From Streptococcus sp. S1 (GTDB lineage: Bacteria; Bacillota; Bacilli; Lactobacillales; Streptococcaceae), in the NCBI RefSeq assembly GCF_034137685.1, contig NZ_CP139418.1:275001-339000 (forward strand): DNA of 64,000 bases. Direction: 5' to 3'. A program made the translations under genes and the position numbers. Shown piece after piece: positions 1 through 11,399 of this stretch (the stretch's first letter is position 1; every line of letters begins with the position of its first letter). The notes under the pieces are model-generated. The model saw nothing but the letters and a program-made list of their open reading frames with translations, was not told the DNA's origin and ran no database searches.

Positions 1-16
1 CCTTATTAACTTAACC
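1..16 (-). rRNA. 23S rRNA, 5' end only
   Basis: On the minus strand the first 16 bases of the window read GGTTAAGTTAATAAGG, the usual start of a Firmicute 23S rRNA. The rest lies left of the window. The short spacer to the tRNA (about 17-139) contains nothing else that I recognise. Confidence 0.75.
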
Positions 17-139
17 TTATTTTTGGTCTTGCGACCTAAACTCTTTAAATATTTACAGCGTTTCGGTTTATTTTCTTGTTACTATTTGATATAGATATTC
101 AATTTTCAATGTTCAATCTTAACACCCTTATAGTGTTAA

Positions 140-212
140 TGGAGCCTAGCGGGATCGAACCGCTGACCTCCTGCGTGCAAAGCAGGCGCTCTCCCAGCTG
201 AGCTAAGGCCCC
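140..212 (-). tRNA. tRNA-Ala (anticodon UGC)
   Basis: The minus strand reads GGGGCCTTAGCTCAGCTGGG at the 5' end and closes with GGCTCCA, giving a 7-bp acceptor stem. The anticodon loop CTTTGCACG carries TGC, and the T-loop GGTTCGATCCC is canonical. No CCA is encoded. It sits in the 16S-23S spacer, the standard place in streptococcal rRNA operons, so it is co-transcribed with the rRNAs and released by processing. Confidence 0.97.
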
Positions 213-259
213 ACAAGACCTCTCAAAACTAAACAAGACCAACGTACAGGTTTCCTTTT

Positions 260-1811
<1,552 letters not shown>

Positions 1812-1962
1812 ATAATTGTTTGTCTTAAACTCATTCTGTCACTGACAGATTTATTGTTTTTTTATTGTTCAGTTACTATAACCTCCGTTATAGTGCCCTG
1901 CACATTGGTTCGTCTTGTTCAGTTTTCAAAGGTCTTTGTCGCTCTCGCGCGACAACTATATT

Positions 1963-1991
1963 AGTATATCATGACCTTCCCCTACTGTCAA
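1963..1991 (-). promoter_or_regulatory. rRNA operon promoter
   Basis: On the minus strand TTGACA (1991-1986) and TATACT (1968-1963) are separated by exactly 17 bp. Just upstream (1992-2020) is a long A/T tract that looks like an UP element. Transcription would start near 1956, about 145 bases before the mature 16S. The leader contains a GTCGCGCGAGAGCGAC hairpin and an A-rich segment that matches the sequence between 16S and the tRNA, as expected for the 16S processing stem. Confidence 0.88.
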
Positions 1992-2040
1992 CACTTTTTT
2001 TAATTTTTTTTTTTACTTTCTTGAAAGTTTTTTGAAGGTA

Positions 2041-2068
2041 TAAAAAAAAGCCTGTAATATGGGCTTTT
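2041..2068 (-). terminator. terminator of the glutamate-cysteine ligase-like gene
   Basis: The minus strand reads GAAAAGCC, an 8-base loop, GGCTTTTTTTT. It lies four bases beyond the stop codon of the gene ending at 2072 and insulates it from the rRNA promoter. Confidence 0.75.
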
Positions 2069-2071
2069 CGA

Positions 2072-3343
2072 TTAGTCTAGTTCTTTGTTGATGATTAGAA
2101 ATTTTTCTTCTCCGAAGCCTCTTTTTATTAAACCTGATTTAGCTATGTCTATAAGATCTTTTGAAAAGGATTGAATGGCTTCTTTTTCCTTATCACTTAG
2201 AATTTTCTTTGAATATTTCTTTCTAAGTTTTCTATAGTCCAGTTCTTCATTTTTAAAAAATGGGCAATGTTCTAAATAGTTTTCCATTTTTTCTAATTGT
2301 ACAAATAAGCCTAGTTCAAAAGCTATCGGGGAAAAAGTGGTTTCTAATGGTTGTGTACAAACACTTCTAAATTCTACTGTCCCACGGGCAGTTAGATCCT
2401 GAAATTGGTAACTTCGATGCTGTTTTAGGTCTTCTTTTACAGGTATGATGTTTTTTTCATTCCCATCAGCTGTATAAGCTGTGATTTCTTTTTGATCTAG
2501 ATAGTCTTTTACACGAATAGGTTTAAAATAATAGGATTTATCTTCTCTAGTTGCAGTAAAAATAGCTGTGCAAGCAAGATTATTAAAATACTCTTCTTCA
2601 CTTTGGTAGTCCTTTGGATAAATCCCTACATTCTCCTTATAATAACCATGTAAGGATTCTTCCCAGAAAATATCTCTGGCAATTTTTGTATCCCAAGACT
2701 CTGCTGAAAATTCTGAGTTAGAAAACAAATATGCTTTTGCTGTTTCAATTTTATTAAATGCATTAATGATGCGAATATAGTTATTGCGCCTCACATCCAA
2801 TTGAACCTGGTTTCCGCATATAAATGCTCCGTACGAAGGATAGGAGTGTGTCTTCATCCCTGTACCATTCATTGCAAGGAAAGCCATTAACATCTTGTAT
2901 CGTTCGATTTTCACTGGGCTATTATCATTTTCTTTCCACAAAGGATGGATTCCGTGCCCTTGAATTTCGTGATTATTTTCTTGTAAAATCGGTTGAATGA
3001 TCTTCAAATAGTCCTCAAAACGTTTGGCCACCTCATTTATAGAACAAGCTCTCTCAAATGCAAATTCAATTGTATTGTAACTCAACTCGAATAGAATACG
3101 ATCTTTAGAAGAGCAGTGAATCAATTGAATGGGATTTTGATTGTCATCTATTTTTTCAACTTCAAAATCTGATAAGTTTGCTAAGGTTCGAAAAAGATTT
3201 TTCGTCACCTCTATATTTGTTTTGTTTCCATTTGTTTCTACAATCGGAAACTCTAATTCAACTCCGACAAAGAGTTTCGAATCCTCTTTCATATTACTAA
3301 GGTACTTCTCTTTTAGTAATTTAATTGCTTGTTGTTTTGTCAT
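2072..3343 (-). CDS. glutamate-cysteine ligase-like protein (GCS2/carboxylate-amine ligase family)
   Basis: The 423-residue product resembles gamma-glutamylcysteine synthetases, which join glutamate and cysteine with ATP in the first step of glutathione synthesis. The N-terminal motif FVGVELEFPIV (about 25-35) carries the acidic residues of the family. Further on are QGHGIHP (about 127) and a central Arg-rich stretch DVRRNNYIRI. The C-terminal GTVEFRSVCTQP motif (about 335) also fits this fold. The start is supported by AAAGGG five bases upstream and by a TATAAT near 3380. No glutathione synthetase domain is fused, so it could instead make gamma-glutamylcysteine or an unknown amide. It stands alone, between the rRNA promoter and the alpha operon. 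Confidence 0.75.
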   Translation of the reverse strand: MTKQQAIKLLKEKYLSNMKEDSKLFVGVELEFPIVETNGNKTNIEVTKNLFRTLANLSDFEVEKIDDNQNPIQLIHCSSKDRILFELSYNTIEFAFERACSINEVAKRFEDYLKIIQPILQENNHEIQGHGIHPLWKENDNSPVKIERYKMLMAFLAMNGTGMKTHSYPSYGAFICGNQVQLDVRRNNYIRIINAFNKIETAKAYLFSNSEFSAESWDTKIARDIFWEESLHGYYKENVGIYPKDYQSEEEYFNNLACTAIFTATREDKSYYFKPIRVKDYLDQKEITAYTADGNEKNIIPVKEDLKQHRSYQFQDLTARGTVEFRSVCTQPLETTFSPIAFELGLFVQLEKMENYLEHCPFFKNEELDYRKLRKKYSKKILSDKEKEAIQSFSKDLIDIAKSGLIKRGFGEEKFLIINKELD

Positions 3344-3424
3344 TGAACCCTTTTTCTTCTATTGGAGATATGGGTTCCATTATATCATTTTTTGCTATTC
3401 TCGACTACTCATGAAAAGCAAGAC

Positions 3425-3477
3425 AAAACGCCTGCTTACGAAATTGTTTTAAATTAAAGCAATTTCGTAAACAAGCG
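3425..3477 (-). terminator. terminator of the S10-spc-alpha operon
   Basis: An 18-bp, nearly perfect inverted repeat (CGCTTGTTTACGAAATTG and its partner) flanks a 13-base loop and is followed by TTTTGTCTT in minus-strand reading. It lies about 120 bases after the rplQ stop codon and is the natural end of the long ribosomal protein transcript. With opposite polarity it would also form on the plus strand. Confidence 0.75.
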
Positions 3478-3507
3478 TCTACCATTCATTCAATATGATG
3501 AGTGTTC

Positions 3508-3530
3508 CCGCTGGGGAAAATCCCCAGCGG
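3508..3530. repeat. GC-rich hairpin between rplQ and the operon terminator
   Basis: CCGCTGGGG and CCCCAGCGG are separated by five bases, giving a 9-bp perfect stem in an otherwise AT-rich gap. Outer arms (GAGTGTT at 3500 and AACACTC at 3575) can enclose it. No T-run follows, so it is more likely an RNA stability or processing structure than a terminator. Confidence 0.55.
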
Positions 3531-3597
3531 TAGACCAGAGCTAGACTAAGAATAACAGTGTATTCCATCATCATAACACTCAACAAAAATGATGATA

Positions 3598-3984
3598 TTA
3601 TACCAATTCGATGATAGCCATTGGCGCAGCATCACCACGACGTGGTTCAGTTTTAAGGATACGAGTATATCCACCATTGCGCTCAGCATAACGAGGTGCT
3701 AATTCAGAGAACAATTTTTGAAGTGCAGTTGTTTCTGAGTATTTACCTGTTTCTTCATCAAAGTTTTGTGATGCAACTTCGTTACGTACGAATGCAGCAG
3801 CTCGACGACGTGCATGCAAATCACCACGTTTACCCAAAGTAATCATTTTTTCAACTGATTTACGGATTTCTTTCGCACGTGCTTCAGTTGTTACAATTGC
3901 TTCATTGATGATAAGATCTGTAGTCAAATCGCGAAGCATCGCTTTACGTTGTGAGCTAGTGCGTCCTAGTTTACGGTAAGCCAT
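3598..3984 (-). CDS. rplQ: ribosomal protein L17
   Basis: This 128-residue protein is a large-subunit component near the peptide exit tunnel. It begins [20 protein letters not shown] and ends with the conserved [22 protein letters not shown]. Length and sequence match streptococcal L17. It is the last gene of the alpha operon and follows rpoA after 11 bases, so it is translated from the same message. A GGAGG site precedes the start. Confidence 0.98.
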   Translation of the reverse strand: MAYRKLGRTSSQRKAMLRDLTTDLIINEAIVTTEARAKEIRKSVEKMITLGKRGDLHARRRAAAFVRNEVASQNFDEETGKYSETTALQKLFSELAPRYAERNGGYTRILKTEPRRGDAAPMAIIELV

Positions 3985-3995
3985 GTATTCCTCCT

Positions 3996-4934
3996 CTATT
4001 TATCGTTTTTTAACCCAAGGCCTAAGTCGGCAAGTTTGATTTTAACTTCTTCAAGACTATTACGTCCCAAGTTACGAACTTTCATCATTTCTGCTTCTGA
4101 TTTTTCAGTCAAATCGTAAACAGTATTAATGCCAGCGCGTTTCAAACAGTTATATGAACGAACTGAAAGATCTAATTCTTCGATCGTACGTTCTAAAATG
4201 CGATCATCAGAAGTTGTATCTACTTCCTTCATAACATCTGTTGCAATAGCAATTTCAGTTAAGTTTGTGAATAGATTTAGGTGTTCTGTCAAAATACGGG
4301 CAGACAAACCTAAGGCATCTTCTGGAATAATTGTCCCATTTGTCAAAATTTCAAGGGTTAGCTTGTCAAAGCCATCGTTGCTACCAACGCGTGCTGGTTC
4401 AACTTGATAATTGACTTTTGTCACTGGCGTATAGATTGAATCTACAGCAAGTGTTCCCACTGGTGCATCATCTTTTTTGTTTTGATCAGCTGGAACATAG
4501 CCACGTCCACTGTTTACAGTAAGCGTTGCTTTCAAAGACGCTCCTTCTCCGATTGTAAATAGATAATGATCAGGGTTTACAATTTCGATGTCACTATCCG
4601 TAAGAATGTCTCCAGCAGTTACTTCTGCAGGTCCTTCTACATCAAGTTCAATAATCTTTTCGTCTTGGACGTAAGATTTAACGGCGATTCCTTTAACGTT
4701 AAGAATAATTTGCATAACGTCTTCACGGACTCCTGGAACGGTATCAAATTCGTGGAGTACCCCTTCAATGTTAATTGAAGTGACAGCTGCACCTGGAAGT
4801 GAAGCCAGAAGTACACGACGAAGTGAGTTTCCAAGTGTTGTACCATAGCCACGTTCAAGTGGTTCTACGACAAACACGCCATAATCTTTGTTTTCATCAA
4901 TTTTTGTTATATTTGGTTTTTCAAACTCAATCAT
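3996..4934 (-). CDS. rpoA: RNA polymerase alpha subunit
   Basis: The 312-residue subunit dimerises to nucleate core RNA polymerase. The N-terminal domain (about 1-230) contains the typical [20 protein letters not shown] assembly segment. After a linker, the C-terminal domain (about 245-312) has the helix-hairpin-helix [20 protein letters not shown] and [11 protein letters not shown], which contacts UP elements and activators. The order rpsK-rpoA-rplQ is universal in Firmicutes. Nothing unusual is seen. Confidence 0.99.
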   Translation of the reverse strand: MIEFEKPNITKIDENKDYGVFVVEPLERGYGTTLGNSLRRVLLASLPGAAVTSINIEGVLHEFDTVPGVREDVMQIILNVKGIAVKSYVQDEKIIELDVEGPAEVTAGDILTDSDIEIVNPDHYLFTIGEGASLKATLTVNSGRGYVPADQNKKDDAPVGTLAVDSIYTPVTKVNYQVEPARVGSNDGFDKLTLEILTNGTIIPEDALGLSARILTEHLNLFTNLTEIAIATDVMKEVDTTSDDRILERTIEELDLSVRSYNCLKRAGINTVYDLTEKSEAEMMKVRNLGRNSLEEVKIKLADLGLGLKNDK

Positions 4935-4979
4935 TTGCTATACTCCCTCTTAAACGAAAAGCTGTGTAATTGTTGATGA

Positions 4980-5363
4980 TTATACACGGCGACGTTTTGG
5001 AGGACGAGCACCATTGTGTGGTACAGGAGTTACATCGCGGATTGCAGTTACTTCAAGACCAGCAGCAGCAAGTGCACGAATAGCAGACTCACGACCTGAA
5101 CCAGGACCTTTAACAGATACTTCAACAGATTTAAGTCCATGTTCTTGAGCAGCCTTTGCAGCAGCTTCTGATGCCATTTGAGCAGCAAATGGTGTAGATT
5201 TACGAGAACCTTTAAATCCAAGTGCACCTGCAGATGACCAAGCGATTGCGTTACCATGCACATCAGTAATCATAACAATTGTGTTGTTAAATGTAGCGTG
5301 AATATGGGCAATACCAGATTCGATATTCTTTTTCACACGACGTTTACGTGTTGGTTTAGCCAA
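4980..5363 (-). CDS. rpsK: ribosomal protein S11
   Basis: The 127-residue small-subunit platform protein carries the conserved [15 protein letters not shown], the [14 protein letters not shown] segment and the C-terminal [17 protein letters not shown]. It lies between rpsM and rpoA, as in all Firmicute alpha operons. A GGAGG site is placed before ATG. Confidence 0.98.
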   Translation of the reverse strand: MAKPTRKRRVKKNIESGIAHIHATFNNTIVMITDVHGNAIAWSSAGALGFKGSRKSTPFAAQMASEAAAKAAQEHGLKSVEVSVKGPGSGRESAIRALAAAGLEVTAIRDVTPVPHNGARPPKRRRV

Positions 5364-5386
5364 GATTTTTACCTCCTTATTTTATT

Positions 5387-5752
5387 TTATTTTTTCTTAC
5401 CTGCAATCGCAACAGCTTTACCTTTACGAGTGCGAGCATTATTTTTAGTGTTTTGTCCACGAACTGGAAGTCCACGACGGTGACGGATACCACGGTATGA
5501 ACCGATTTCCATCAAGCGTTTAATGTTCAAGTTTACTTCACGACGAAGGTCGCCTTCAACTTTGATTGCGTCAACTTCACGACGGATAGCATCTTCTTGA
5601 TCTGGTGTAAGATCACGAACACGAATGTCTTCAGAAACGCCTGCAGCAGCAAGGATTTTCTTAGATGTTGGAAGTCCGATACCGTACACATAAGTCAATG
5701 AAATTACTACACGTTTGTCATTTGGAATGTCAACTCCAGCAATACGAGCCAT
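5387..5752 (-). CDS. rpsM: ribosomal protein S13
   Basis: The 121-residue protein of the small-subunit head contacts the P-site tRNA and L5. It starts [21 protein letters not shown], has the helix-two-turn-helix segment [14 protein letters not shown], and ends in the basic tail [15 protein letters not shown]. The position between rpmJ and rpsK is standard. Confidence 0.98.
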   Translation of the reverse strand: MARIAGVDIPNDKRVVISLTYVYGIGLPTSKKILAAAGVSEDIRVRDLTPDQEDAIRREVDAIKVEGDLRREVNLNIKRLMEIGSYRGIRHRRGLPVRGQNTKNNARTRKGKAVAIAGKKK

Positions 5753-5769
5753 GTTTTCTCCTTTCTATT

Positions 5770-5886
5770 TTATCCTTGACGTTGTTTGTGTTTTGGATTT
5801 GCTGGGCAAATTACCATAACACGACCATTACGACGAATTACTTTACAGTATTCGCAAATTGGTTTGACCGATGGTCTTACTTTCAT
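5770..5886 (-). CDS. rpmJ: ribosomal protein L36 (zinc-binding form)
   Basis: The 38-residue protein reads [20 protein letters not shown] and ends [14 protein letters not shown]. The C-x2-C ... C-x4-H pattern is the zinc ribbon of the C+ form of L36. A GGAGGG site precedes ATG at 5886. The infA-rpmJ-rpsM order is conserved. Confidence 0.97.
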
Positions 5887-5909
5887 TTTTATCCCTCCAA
5901 GTTTTTCGA

Positions 5910-6128
5910 CTATTTAAAGCGGTATGTGATACGTCCACGTGTCAAATCATACGGACTCATCTCCACTGTAACACGATCTCCCGCTAAAATACGAATATAG
6001 TTTTTACGAATTTTACCAGAAACTGTTGCTAAAATCTGATGTCCATTTTCAAGTTCAACCGTAAACATAGCATTCGGCATCGTATCGACTACTTTGCCTT
6101 CTACTTCAATCACATCGTCTTTTGCCAC
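5910..6128 (-). CDS. infA: translation initiation factor IF-1
   Basis: The 72-residue S1/OB-fold protein occupies the ribosomal A site during initiation. I place the start at the GTG at 6128 ([20 protein letters not shown]), which gives the family length. It is preceded by GGAGG eight bases upstream, and upstream in-frame ATGs would add an unrelated 14-residue tail. The sequence ends [16 protein letters not shown] as expected. The non-ATG start of an initiation factor gene is worth noting. Confidence 0.96.
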
Positions 6129-6244
6129 GCAAAAGTACCTCCATAAATTTCGATTCATTCCTCTGAGCACAGAGGTAACAATTATAAGTCAGACTAACTA
6201 ATTGTAACACTAGTTGTCCAATATTGCAAGCATGAAAAACGCTT

Positions 6245-6901
6245 TTATTTCAAATTTGACAAGACTTTTTCAATGTCTGAAAATACATCATTGATATCTT
6301 GGTTCCCTTGGATGTCATGTACGAGTCCTTTTGAACGATAAAATGCAATGATTGGTTCTCCTTGTGCAATATTGACGTCCAAACGACGTTTAACCGTTTC
6401 TGGTTTGTCATCTTCACGTTGGTAGAAATCATGACCTTGACAGTTATCACAAGTTCCTTCAACTTTTGTAGGATTAAATACTTTGTGGTAAGTTGCACCA
6501 CAAGTACGGCAGATGAATCGACCACTCAAACGTTCTAATAAGCTTTCTGGGTTCACTTCAATGTTGATGACACCTTCTAACGTGATACCAAGATCTGACA
6601 AAGTTTGATCCAAGGCATGAGCTTGTTCAATTGTCCGTGGATAACCATCCAAAAGGAAACCTGTTTCTTTAATATCATCTTGAGCAAGGCGTTCTTTTAC
6701 GATTCCATTGGTTACCTCATCTGGGACCAATTCACCCTTGTCAATGTATGATTTTGCAAGCACACCCATTTCAGTTTGGTTAGCCATCGCTGCGCGGAAC
6801 ATATCTCCAGTTGAGATGTGCGCTACGTGAAACTCTTCAACGATTTTAGCTGCTTGAGTTCCTTTACCTGCTCCAGGCAACCCCATAATTAAAAGATTCA
6901 T
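6245..6901 (-). CDS. adk: adenylate kinase
   Basis: This enzyme interconverts ATP + AMP and 2 ADP in the cytoplasm. The P-loop [10 protein letters not shown] is at residues 7-16, the AMP-binding STGDMFR at about 31, and DGYPRT at about 84. The LID domain (about 127-163) has a four-cysteine zinc site, CRTC and CDNC, typical of Gram-positive enzymes. The order secY-adk-infA is conserved. At 218 residues it is a few longer than usual; the extra residues are at the C-terminus. Confidence 0.98.
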   Translation of the reverse strand: MNLLIMGLPGAGKGTQAAKIVEEFHVAHISTGDMFRAAMANQTEMGVLAKSYIDKGELVPDEVTNGIVKERLAQDDIKETGFLLDGYPRTIEQAHALDQTLSDLGITLEGVINIEVNPESLLERLSGRFICRTCGATYHKVFNPTKVEGTCDNCQGHDFYQREDDKPETVKRRLDVNIAQGEPIIAFYRSKGLVHDIQGNQDINDVFSDIEKVLSNLK

Positions 6902-6997
6902 GATGAATACTCCTTATTTTGTTTTTAAATGGAAGCAGGAGCGAATTCCTATTTCCATTTGAAAACAAAATAGAAGGCTGACAAAGTCAACCTTATT

Positions 6998-8308
6998 CTA
7001 TTCTGTTGTTGTGTCCATAAATCCGACATACTTACGTTTTAATAAGTAGCCTTCTAATTGTTTCATTCCCTCAATACCTGTTGAAATAATGATTAACAAA
7101 CTAGTTCCTCCAAGAGCAACTGCATCTGTCAAACCAAATAAATCTCGAGCTAGTATTGGAATGATGGTAATAAAGCCAAGGAATACTGATCCGACACTTG
7201 CTAAACGACGTAGCAAACGAGACATAAACTCTTCTGTCCCCTTACCAGGACGAACGCCTGGGATATAGGCACCACTCTTTTGAAGGTTTTCTGCCGTTTT
7301 TTCAGGATTGATCTGAACAAACGTGTAGAAGAAGGTGAAGAGAATGATCAATAAGGCATACATTGCAACACCAGTTGGTGTGTTTGTAGCCAACATGGCT
7401 TGAGCTGTTCTCACCCATCCTGCATTGTAACCCATAGCGCTAATCACTTGGAAAATTGCAGCAGGCGCTGCTGTAATCGAACTAGCGAAGATGACAGGAA
7501 TAACTCCTGCTGGGTTTACTTTCAAAGGAAGGTAAGAACTTGATGGAGCTCCTTGTGCAATCTTTGTATATTGGATTGGAATCTTGTATTGTGCTTGCTC
7601 TACAAAGGTTGTAAAGTAAACAATAACCAAGACCGCAAGGATTAATACCCCGACAAAAATGAGGGAATTGGTCATTTGACCAGAACGAACGTTCACAAAT
7701 GCATTTTCATAGATTTCTTTAATCATCTCAGGAATTGATGACACAATCCCCGCAAAGATAATCATTGAAACACCATTTCCGTATCCTTTATCTGTGATTT
7801 GTTCTCCAAGCCAAGTCACAATCATGGAACCGGTCGTCAGAATCGCACCGATTAATAGATAAGTCTTAGTATTTGGAGTTGCGACTAATTTCGCCTGAGA
7901 CAAGGTGTGGAAGGTGGCTGTAATCCCGATGGATTGAACAAAGGCTAGAACCAAAGAAATATAGCGTGTTGCTTGGTTGAGCTTTCTTCGACCAACTTCC
8001 CCTTGTTTGCCCCATTCAACAAACTTAGGTAACAGATCCATTTGCAAAAGTTGCACGACGATCGAAGCTGTGATGTATGGGCTAACTCCTAATGCGAAAA
8101 CTGAGAAGTTCCTCATGGCATTCCCAGAAACCAAACTGAGCATGTTCAAGAAGGACACATCTTGAAGGTTGTTCAGAATTTTCGCATTTACGCCAGGCAC
8201 TGTAATCGTAGTTCCAATGCGGAAAACAAGAATGATAAAGATTGTAAACAAAATCTTTGATCGTACCTGTTTTACCTTAAAAGCATCTTTTAATAATTTA
8301 AAAAACAT
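6998..8308 (-). CDS. secY: preprotein translocase subunit SecY
   Basis: The 436-residue, ten-helix membrane channel of the Sec translocon works with SecE, SecG and SecA. Hydrophobic segments are evenly distributed. Signature stretches include YFTTFVEQAQYKIPIQY (about 232-248) and PGVRPGKGTEEF on a cytoplasmic loop near 350. It follows rplO after 12 bases, the universal arrangement. Proper lengths of the loops and the C-tail suggest a functional protein. Confidence 0.98.
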   Translation of the reverse strand: MFFKLLKDAFKVKQVRSKILFTIFIILVFRIGTTITVPGVNAKILNNLQDVSFLNMLSLVSGNAMRNFSVFALGVSPYITASIVVQLLQMDLLPKFVEWGKQGEVGRRKLNQATRYISLVLAFVQSIGITATFHTLSQAKLVATPNTKTYLLIGAILTTGSMIVTWLGEQITDKGYGNGVSMIIFAGIVSSIPEMIKEIYENAFVNVRSGQMTNSLIFVGVLILAVLVIVYFTTFVEQAQYKIPIQYTKIAQGAPSSSYLPLKVNPAGVIPVIFASSITAAPAAIFQVISAMGYNAGWVRTAQAMLATNTPTGVAMYALLIILFTFFYTFVQINPEKTAENLQKSGAYIPGVRPGKGTEEFMSRLLRRLASVGSVFLGFITIIPILARDLFGLTDAVALGGTSLLIIISTGIEGMKQLEGYLLKRKYVGFMDTTTE

Positions 8309-8320
8309 AGGTCACCTCAC

Positions 8321-8761
8321 TTAGATGACTTCAACTGAACCACCCTTAGCAGTGATAGCTTCTTCAGCTGATTTAGAGAATTTAGCTGCTTTAACAGTCA
8401 ACTTCTTAGTCAATTCTCCGTTACCAAGAATTTTGATACCTGATTTTTCAGCTTTTACAATTCCTGATTCAACAAGTACTACTGGAGTTACTTCAGCACC
8501 ATCTTCAAAGGCGTTCAATTGATCAAGGTTCACAATAGCATATTCTTTAGCGTTGATGTTTGTAAATCCACGTTTTGGAAGACGACGGAACAATGGAGTT
8601 TGTCCACCTTCAAAACCAAGACGTACACCGCCACCGCTACGAGCTTTTTGACCTTTTTGACCACGGCCAGAAGTTTTACCATTACCAGATGAAGTACCAC
8701 GACCAACACGGTTGCGGACTTTACGTGAACCTGTAGCAGGTTGTAATTCATGAAGTTTCAT
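8321..8761 (-). CDS. rplO: ribosomal protein L15
   Basis: The 146-residue protein has the characteristic glycine/arginine-rich N-terminus [20 protein letters not shown], followed by [26 protein letters not shown]. It binds 23S rRNA early in large-subunit assembly. It sits between rpmD and secY, 153 bases after rpmD, an unusually wide gap for this operon. Confidence 0.98.
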   Translation of the reverse strand: MKLHELQPATGSRKVRNRVGRGTSSGNGKTSGRGQKGQKARSGGGVRLGFEGGQTPLFRRLPKRGFTNINAKEYAIVNLDQLNAFEDGAEVTPVVLVESGIVKAEKSGIKILGNGELTKKLTVKAAKFSKSAEEAITAKGGSVEVI

Positions 8762-8840
8762 TATTTATTTTCTCCTCTTTTGTAAATTGCTAACGCATGT
8801 AATCAGGAAAAGGTGTCCTAACTACAAACTCGCCTATACT

Positions 8841-8887
8841 TATATTTAGTTTTAGGGGATGAGAACCTCTCATACCCCTGAAAACTT
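8841..8887 (-). other. hairpin in the rpmD-rplO gap
   Basis: In the 153-base gap the minus strand can fold GTTTTC-AGGGG-TA-TGAGA around a three-base loop with TCTCA-T-CCCCT-AAAAC, a long stem with few bulges. There is no following T-run, so it is probably not a simple terminator. It may set the relative expression of secY and adk or mark an RNase site. Confidence 0.5.
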
Positions 8888-8914
8888 TGTTTCTATTTTA
8901 AATATTTAAATAGA

Positions 8915-9097
8915 TTATTTTACTTCTTCAACTGTTACCAAGTGAGATACAGCAGTGATCATACCACGTACCGCTGGGTTATCTTCTTTAATAACAGAGC
9001 TGTTCAATTTGCCAAGTCCAAGTGCTACAACAGTTTTACGTTGTGACGGGATGCGTCCGATTGGAGACTTAGTCAAAGTAATTTTAATTTGAGCCAT
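8915..9097 (-). CDS. rpmD: ribosomal protein L30
   Basis: The 60-residue protein starts [20 protein letters not shown] and includes the family motif [14 protein letters not shown]. It follows rpsE by 14 bases and is of normal bacterial length. Confidence 0.97.
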   Translation of the reverse strand: MAQIKITLTKSPIGRIPSQRKTVVALGLGKLNSSVIKEDNPAVRGMITAVSHLVTVEEVK

Positions 9098-9111
9098 TTG
9101 AATCTCCTTTC

Positions 9112-9606
9112 TTAAGCCAAGTCAGAAACTGAAATACCACGAAGGGCAGCAACTTCATCAGCGCGTTTCAATTGTGCCAAACCGTTAACAGTTGCACGAA
9201 CGATGTTGATTGGAGTGTTTGATCCAAGTGATTTAGATGTAACATCTGCAATACCTGCCAATTCGACAACGGCACGAACTGCTCCACCTGCAGCAACCCC
9301 AGCCCCTTCGATAGCTGGTTTCAACAATACACGAGCTCCACCAAATACTGATGTTACTTCATGTGGAATTGTTGTTCCAACCATAGGAACTTCGATCAAG
9401 TTTTTCTTAGCATCTTCAACAGCCTTACGGATTGCTTCTGGAACTTCTTGAGCTTTACCAGTACCAAATCCAACACGGCCATTACGGTCACCAACAACTA
9501 CAAGAGCTGCAAAACGAAGACGACGTCCACCTTTAACAACTTTTGTTACACGGTTGATGGCAACTACGCGTTCTTCAAGTTCAACTGCATTATCTTTAAA
9601 TGCCAT
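9112..9606 (-). CDS. rpsE: ribosomal protein S5
   Basis: The 164-residue protein has the double-stranded RNA-binding N-domain [21 protein letters not shown] and the central [19 protein letters not shown]5 lies at the mRNA entry channel and contributes to decoding accuracy; the GGRR turn is the classical spectinomycin-contact loop. The position between rplR and rpmD is standard. Confidence 0.98.
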   Translation of the reverse strand: MAFKDNAVELEERVVAINRVTKVVKGGRRLRFAALVVVGDRNGRVGFGTGKAQEVPEAIRKAVEDAKKNLIEVPMVGTTIPHEVTSVFGGARVLLKPAIEGAGVAAGGAVRAVVELAGIADVTSKSLGSNTPINIVRATVNGLAQLKRADEVAALRGISVSDLA

Positions 9607-9623
9607 TTTCTAGTGTCCTCCTA

Positions 9624-9980
9624 TTAGAATTTCAATCCGTTTTCACGAGCTGCATCAGCCAAAGCTTTAACACGTCCGTGATATAGATATCCACCGCGGT
9701 CGAACACCACTTCAGAAATACCTTTAGCAACTGCACGTTCAGCAACGAGTTTGCCGACAACAACGGCTTGTTCAGTTTTAGTTCCTTTTGAAACTTCTTT
9801 GTCAAGAGTTGAAGCGCTTGCGAGCGTTACACCCGCTACGTCATCAATTACTTGAGCGTAGATGCCTGTATTAGAACGGAATACGTTCAAACGTGGGCGA
9901 TCAGCAGTTCCAGAGAGTTTTCCGCGAACGCGACGGTGGCGTTTTTGACGGATTTTGTTTTTATCTGGTTTCGAAATCAC
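9624..9980 (-). CDS. rplR: ribosomal protein L18
   Basis: The 118-residue 5S rRNA-binding protein reads [20 protein letters not shown] and ends [12 protein letters not shown] choose the GTG at 9980. It has AGAGG at the right distance and gives the streptococcal family length, whereas the in-frame GTG three codons earlier overlaps that same ribosome-binding site. Confidence 0.96.
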   Translation of the reverse strand: MISKPDKNKIRQKRHRRVRGKLSGTADRPRLNVFRSNTGIYAQVIDDVAGVTLASASTLDKEVSKGTKTEQAVVVGKLVAERAVAKGISEVVFDRGGYLYHGRVKALADAARENGLKF

Positions 9981-10063
9981 AATTTTCACCTCTTAATTTT
10001 AAAATCATGTGCTAAGCACTGAGTTGGTAAGATGAAGGTTGGTTGAAAAACAACCAAACTACA

Positions 10064-10600
10064 TTATTTACCTGTTTTACCTTCTTTGCGGCGAACGTAT
10101 TCACCAACATAACGGATCCCTTTACCTTTGTATGGTTCAGGTGAACGAAGGCTACGTACATAAGCAGCTGTTTGACCAACTACTTCTTTTGAAATTCCGC
10201 TAACAACGATTGTTGTTGGGTTTGGAAGTTCAAAAGTAATTCCTTCTGGAGCTTCAACTTCGTCTGGGTGTGATTTACCAACAGCCAAAACAAGTTTTGA
10301 TCCTTGAAGTTGTGCACGGTATCCAACCCCGCGCATTTCAAGTTCTTTCTTGAATCCTTCTGATACACCAGTAACCATGTTGTTCAAAAGGGCACGAGTT
10401 GTTCCGTGGATTGTTTTCATTTCTTTTGAGTCGTTTGGACGGTGAAGTGTTACTTCAGTACCTTCCACACGGATTTCAATATCTTTTGAGAACTCACGAG
10501 TAAGTTCTCCTTTAGGTCCTTTTACAGTTACAACGTTGTCATTGTTAGTGATTTCAACACCAGCAGGCAACACGATAACTTTATTACCAATACGTGACAT
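10064..10600 (-). CDS. rplF: ribosomal protein L6
   Basis: The 178-residue protein has the two related L6 domains and the conserved C-terminal [25 protein letters not shown]. It lies near the factor-binding site of the large subunit. It is followed by rplR after 83 bases and preceded by a 189-base gap that contains a large imperfect hairpin. Confidence 0.98.
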   Translation of the reverse strand: MSRIGNKVIVLPAGVEITNNDNVVTVKGPKGELTREFSKDIEIRVEGTEVTLHRPNDSKEMKTIHGTTRALLNNMVTGVSEGFKKELEMRGVGYRAQLQGSKLVLAVGKSHPDEVEAPEGITFELPNPTTIVVSGISKEVVGQTAAYVRSLRSPEPYKGKGIRYVGEYVRRKEGKTGK

Positions 10601-10690
10601 GTTTTTTATTCTCCTGTTAAATTGTCAGACCTTTGCAGGCCAGTTTTCACGGGGTTTAAATCTTTTTGATTTAAAAGTTAATGTTTAGGT

Positions 10691-10782
10691 CTCAATTTCT
10701 AAGTGAATCGAGGCATTGTCTCGCAGACATAACTTTGGGTTAGGCAAGAGACAATAACGAAGAGTCACAACGAAATTGGGAG
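10691..10782 (-). other. nested inverted repeat between rpsH and rplF
   Basis: Outer arms TCTCAATTTC (10691) and GAAATTGGGA (10772) enclose inner arms ATTGTCTC (10717) and GAGACAAT (10747). An 83-93 base imperfect hairpin can therefore form inside the operon message. It has no T-run. It could be an attenuation or processing structure or a degenerate small repeat. Confidence 0.5.
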
Positions 10783-10789
10783 CTAAATA

Positions 10790-11188
10790 TTACCAAACGT
10801 AAGCGATAACTTCTCCACCAACGTTCTTTTGGCGAGCTTCTTTATCAGTAAGCAAACCTTCAGAAGTTGAAAGGATAGCAATTCCAAGTCCGTTAAGAAC
10901 TTTTGGAAGATCTTCACGTTTTTTGTAAACACGCAAACCTGGTTTTGATACACGTTTCAAGTTTGTGATAACTTTTTCACCGTTTTGTCCGTATTTCAAG
11001 AATACACGGATGATGCCTTGTTTGTCATCTTCGATGAATTCAACGTTTTTTACAAAACCTTCGCGTTTAAGGATTTCAGCAATCCCTTTTTTGATGTTTG
11101 ATGCAGGTACTTCAAGTACTTCGTGTTTTGCTTGGTTAGCGTTACGAATACGTGTAAGGAAGTCTGCGATTGGGTCAGTCATAACCAT
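10790..11188 (-). CDS. rpsH: ribosomal protein S8
   Basis: The 132-residue protein begins [20 protein letters not shown] and ends [20 protein letters not shown]...VIAYVW. It binds the central domain of 16S rRNA and, in other bacteria, is the feedback repressor of this operon section. A 211-base gap precedes it, after rpsN. Confidence 0.98.
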   Translation of the reverse strand: MVMTDPIADFLTRIRNANQAKHEVLEVPASNIKKGIAEILKREGFVKNVEFIEDDKQGIIRVFLKYGQNGEKVITNLKRVSKPGLRVYKKREDLPKVLNGLGIAILSTSEGLLTDKEARQKNVGGEVIAYVW

Positions 11189-11257
11189 TATAATTTCTCC
11201 TCTTACTAGTAGTTTGCAAGTCGCACTTGCTAGTTAATGATTGAGCTAGGCTCAGAA

Positions 11258-11380
11258 AGTTTTGATACATACAAATGAGCATTTCTCATTTGAACACGAG
11301 CTACAACCTGGGCAAAAAAGATAGATTTGTCTTGGAGCAGAGCTCCTGCACCAAATCTCCTATTTTTGCTGGGGTTGTTA
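11258..11380 (-). other. hairpin-rich gap between rpsN and rpsH
   Basis: The gap holds an AAATGAG/CTCATTT hairpin (11273-11291). It also holds a longer imperfect pairing of GCAAAAAAGATAGATTTG (11310) with CAAATCTCCTATTTTTGC (11353). Together these give a strongly structured 120-base stretch. S8-binding sites occur near here in other bacteria, but I cannot show that this is one. Confidence 0.4.
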
Positions 11381-11399
11381 CGCTCTTTGTATCATGCTA